A stretch of 9,426 nucleotides of DNA, taken from the NCBI GenBank assembly GCA_002309585.1, contig DBXN01000058.1, positions 8,209 to 17,634 of the forward strand. Reading direction: 5' to 3'. This document shows positions 7,701-9,426 of the stretch, piece by piece (position 1 is the first letter of the stretch; every line of letters begins with the position of its first letter). The notes below the pieces were generated by a model. The model did not search any database, had not been told where the DNA came from, and saw only the letters and a list, made by a program, of their open reading frames with translations. This DNA is from Verrucomicrobia bacterium UBA1211 (GTDB taxonomy: Bacteria > Verrucomicrobiota > Kiritimatiellia > RFP12 > UBA1067). Position numbers and translations under genes: made by a program.

Positions 7701-9426
7701 GGTTACGATACGCGCTACGCCGAGCTGTGGCTCAATAAGGGTAACCTCGATGCCAAGGGCATCGACATCCGCTACCAGTTCAACTACTGGAAGACCAACA
7801 CCATCGGCCGCGAATTGTTCGTGATGAACGGCGGTACGCTGCGGTTGGGGCCGAACGGTCTCACCTCGCGGCGCGGCTACCCGATTTGCCCACAGGTCTG
7901 GATGGCGGGTGGCACCGTCAAAGGGTGGAACACCAACGACCCCGGCATCGCGACCCCGGGCAACTGGGCGGACACCGCCCTCGGCACCGATAACCTGAGC
8001 ATCCGCAAATACCTGCACACGGCCTTCGAGACGTGGGGAACCTTCAACGGGCCCTTCCCAGAACCCGACACCGCCTTCACGATTGATGTCGGCGGCGGCG
8101 AGACCCTCTGGCAGACCGCCATCCAGGGCGCGGGCAACCTGATCGTCAAGGGACACGGCATCTTCACGGCCGAAACCGCCACCCAGGGCGGCATGAACGG
8201 TTCGCTGACCATCGCCAACACCGGAGCCAACAACCTCGGCAACCTCGCCGGTATCGGCGGCGGCCTGACCCTTGAGGCGAACACCTCCGCGACGATCAAT
8301 ATCGACGATGAGGACCACTTCGCGGGACTCAACGTATTCGCGGGGATGGTGAACGACGAGGCCGCCTCCCCCAACCATCAGGACTTCGGGACGCGGAGCG
8401 ACATCCCCGCCACCTGGTTCGCGAATGACATCCAGGGGCTCATCACTGCGAACCCCACGCCGACCTACACCAACTACCGGATCGAGGGCGAGTTTGAGGT
8501 CGAGCGGGGCGGCGTCTACACCTTCGCCTGTACCTACGACGACCGTCTGACCTTCTGGATCGACGGGAATCAGATCTGCGAGAACGCGGCGTGGAACGGA
8601 GTCGGAACAGGAACCGCGACCCTCACCGCTGGCTGGCACACCTTCAAGATCTCTGCGATGGATCTGGGCGGCGGCGCAGGACCGAATTCCAACGAATGGA
8701 AGAACAAACGGATGGCGTTGGGCTACTGCTTCGGAAGCGCCTCCTCCACCGACGCGGCGGATTACGAACCGTTCTCCACCGCTGCGTTCAAGATGCGTCC
8801 GGTCAATTCGGTCCGCCTGACGCGGCACGCGCTCGGTTCCGGCCTCAATGAGGCGTGGGTCGATCCGGTCTACGACACGACCGAGGTCCTGCCCTCGCTG
8901 CAGGTCATCCATGACACCGGCTGGGAACCCGGAAAACTCGCCGCCTGTGAGTTCTCCGGCTGGTTCCTCGTCGAGGCGGACAAGGCCGGCATCTGGACCT
9001 TCAACGGGGTCTACGACGACCGTATCAGCCTCAAGATCGACGGCCAGGAGATCCTCGCGACCACGGTCTACAACGTCGCGGTGGAGGATAGCGTGAAACT
9101 CACCGAGGGGTGGCACGCCTTCCAGATCCGGACTTACGACTACGGCGGCGGCATCTCCTCCGGACGCGGCAACGCGCTTACCTACAAGGTGGGCGAGGAG
9201 GAGGCGGTTCCGTTCGACGAGCGGACGCTACGTATCACCGCGACGCCCTACGGCCGCATCGGCGGCCCGCTGGTCCTGAACGAGAACGCGATGCTGTTCA
9301 ACTCCGCCGCGACACCGTGCGGCATCACCGGTACCCTCTCCGGGACCGGCACCCTCCGCGGACGCTTCGTCTTCAAGGGCGGTACCTGGAAACTGGAAGC
9401 CGCCCCCACCGATCGGCAGCTCCCCG
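4770..9426 (+). CDS. Giant modular exported surface protein (DUF2341, LamG-like, beta-strand repeat, PA14-like), 3'-partial
   Basis: The frame is open for 1552 codons and runs off the window; the C-terminus is not visible. A signal peptide is clear: MNRR, a hydrophobic core to about residue 18, and likely cleavage after GQA (residue 22). Modules in order: DUF2341 (about 34-128, with FPILIRLS, PIPYEIDTW and IKLYYGS); LamG or concanavalin-like sandwich (about 131-330, with KLDEWRIFNGA at 308-318); FN3-like domain (about 353-448, TLTGLTAGTKYYAAFRA); and a beta-helix-type region (about 450-1060) with one recognisable autotransporter-associated strand repeat (about 526-564, TKSGSG to GGVLRLG) and a second GGTLRLG near 1021. 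Two PA14-like domains follow, with YDDR at 1256 and 1415 and GWH at 1288 and 1447. The last part (LSGTGTLRGRFVFKGGTWKLEA) looks like another strand repeat. Known relatives of these modules bind sugars or form extracellular fibres, so an adhesin or polysaccharide-binding role is likely. No catalytic residues are recognised. Confidence 0.93.
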   Translation, partial: MNRRTWLVTGLATWLCALSGQAIDTSAFAKKCTFTLSGYSGASTLNDFPILIRLSTAIQGFGYADLKADGSDLCFTDATGNPIPYEIDTWNPAGESLVWVKVPTLTGNATQIKLYYGSATATANTPSDVWTRYTAVVHGGTKDSASGLGVFIGTGTDQIDAGRIGSGYNVPERVNDNGGVHLENPVSKLTDPTVFTISGWFTLVQKQTHILFGSMLSWNTSGFLILDEGGAGLSFTSNTSGHNNLAWGYTPDEWLSVAVVYDNTTGSSYHNGTLHYSHAIPAVSNPGYTWGFGNYGNMSNHGDHTHGKLDEWRIFNGAATADWLKAEYDTVVNPAFAVAGGVKDTADIIPTTITFNGATQDATSVTVTGTLVEIGDDVTSVTVTLLWGTTEAMEGTPVAVGSYTDASTLTATLTGLTAGTKYYAAFRAVNSLNAVVNSPTGTFWFSTDVVWRPQNSADTWASEAWEVGNGGTAGSRGSFLYDAAAMFDGAESLFISTINVPDAVTANGVTFTGNRNYTLTGAKITTPTVTKSGSGVVTIDGEGFAAPESITITGGVLRLGPEAQHFALGSSSSPVYVRNASFDLAYTNQYDHHLQTHSKIFHILGEGQNGKGTIYNENQYSTNPQIYGIVMEGDATVGSPDGDRFHMQTVGGSANTGRPFITGPADATLTVTGQENVDSLIIVDSDVNVGTVKVINGTILGFERSSLAGEFLKSLILDHGQLRFYALSSPFTVPISAINAENVLSCTSGYAPVASPITVSDPGSLALSGSGSGNGLILRGGISGDGDASVTLGWHYLASDIGYDTINVAGTDANAPNGGVLYGDHETSSGTEFKMPAVATEASGMLGLAPVTDTTYRNIQLSGAGAFVPCSLAAGGTAVARIEDTVMEVGSLRMGTGTPNAPGYAVLGNGTSITVTNVYLGDIQAKPASATLTLDEGSRLVARNEVILGRWSGDTANVHKMVVDGGYLAVVDNVIRDGYDTRYAELWLNKGNLDAKGIDIRYQFNYWKTNTIGRELFVMNGGTLRLGPNGLTSRRGYPICPQVWMAGGTVKGWNTNDPGIATPGNWADTALGTDNLSIRKYLHTAFETWGTFNGPFPEPDTAFTIDVGGGETLWQTAIQGAGNLIVKGHGIFTAETATQGGMNGSLTIANTGANNLGNLAGIGGGLTLEANTSATINIDDEDHFAGLNVFAGMVNDEAASPNHQDFGTRSDIPATWFANDIQGLITANPTPTYTNYRIEGEFEVERGGVYTFACTYDDRLTFWIDGNQICENAAWNGVGTGTATLTAGWHTFKISAMDLGGGAGPNSNEWKNKRMALGYCFGSASSTDAADYEPFSTAAFKMRPVNSVRLTRHALGSGLNEAWVDPVYDTTEVLPSLQVIHDTGWEPGKLAACEFSGWFLVEADKAGIWTFNGVYDDRISLKIDGQEILATTVYNVAVEDSVKLTEGWHAFQIRTYDYGGGISSGRGNALTYKVGEEEAVPFDERTLRITATPYGRIGGPLVLNENAMLFNSAATPCGITGTLSGTGTLRGRFVFKGGTWKLEAAPTDRQLP

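Noticed and set aside
7581..9116. 511-codon open frame on the minus strand
   Set aside because: Antisense to the PA14-like part of the giant gene. Its composition is that of a reverse-complement shadow and no family features are visible.

Overview
This GC-rich window carries three protein-coding genes, all on the + strand, separated by two non-coding gaps of about 310 and 210 bases that contain most of the regulatory structure. No tRNA, rRNA, CRISPR array, transposase or other mobile-element gene was seen. The gene content suggests a free-living or gut/marine polysaccharide-degrading bacterium of the PVC superphylum, most likely Kiritimatiellota, Lentisphaerota or Verrucomicrobiota. The reasons are the very large exported protein built from DUF2341, LamG-like, autotransporter-type beta-strand and PA14-like modules, and a secreted glycosidase-like protein of a kind I associate with that group. 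This placement is inference from domain style, not from a phylogenetic marker.

Layout. Positions 18-1427: a ClC-family chloride channel/transporter without a CBS regulatory domain. Its start is close to the window edge and could lie further upstream. Positions 1428-1739: a non-coding gap with a GC-rich palindromic block (about 1480-1541), a weak terminator-like hairpin, then an AT-rich stretch with a 13-bp palindrome, a TATACT -10 box and a perfectly adjacent 16-bp tandem duplication that ends one base before the next start codon. Positions 1740-4562: a 940-residue exported protein with an N-terminal beta-sandwich-like region and a probable glycoside-hydrolase barrel (candidate catalytic Asp569 and Glu618), not assigned to a named family here. 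Positions 4563-4769: an intrinsic terminator, directly followed by a second long stem-loop whose right arm contains the -35 box of a good sigma70-type promoter. Positions 4770-9426: the first 1552 codons of a giant surface or secreted protein. I checked this frame codon by codon; it is open to the window edge and its C-terminus is not visible.

How they fit together. The chloride channel appears unrelated to its neighbours. The glycosidase-like protein and the giant modular protein each have their own promoter and are separated by a terminator, so they are probably not an operon. Both are exported, and the second has sugar-binding-type modules (LamG-like, PA14-like), so a shared role in attachment to and breakdown of polysaccharide or glycoprotein is plausible but unproven. 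The most noteworthy items are the leader duplication and palindrome before the glycosidase gene, the abutting hairpins overlapping the giant gene's promoter, the unclassified glycosidase-like family, and the modular giant protein with two equally spaced PA14-like repeats.
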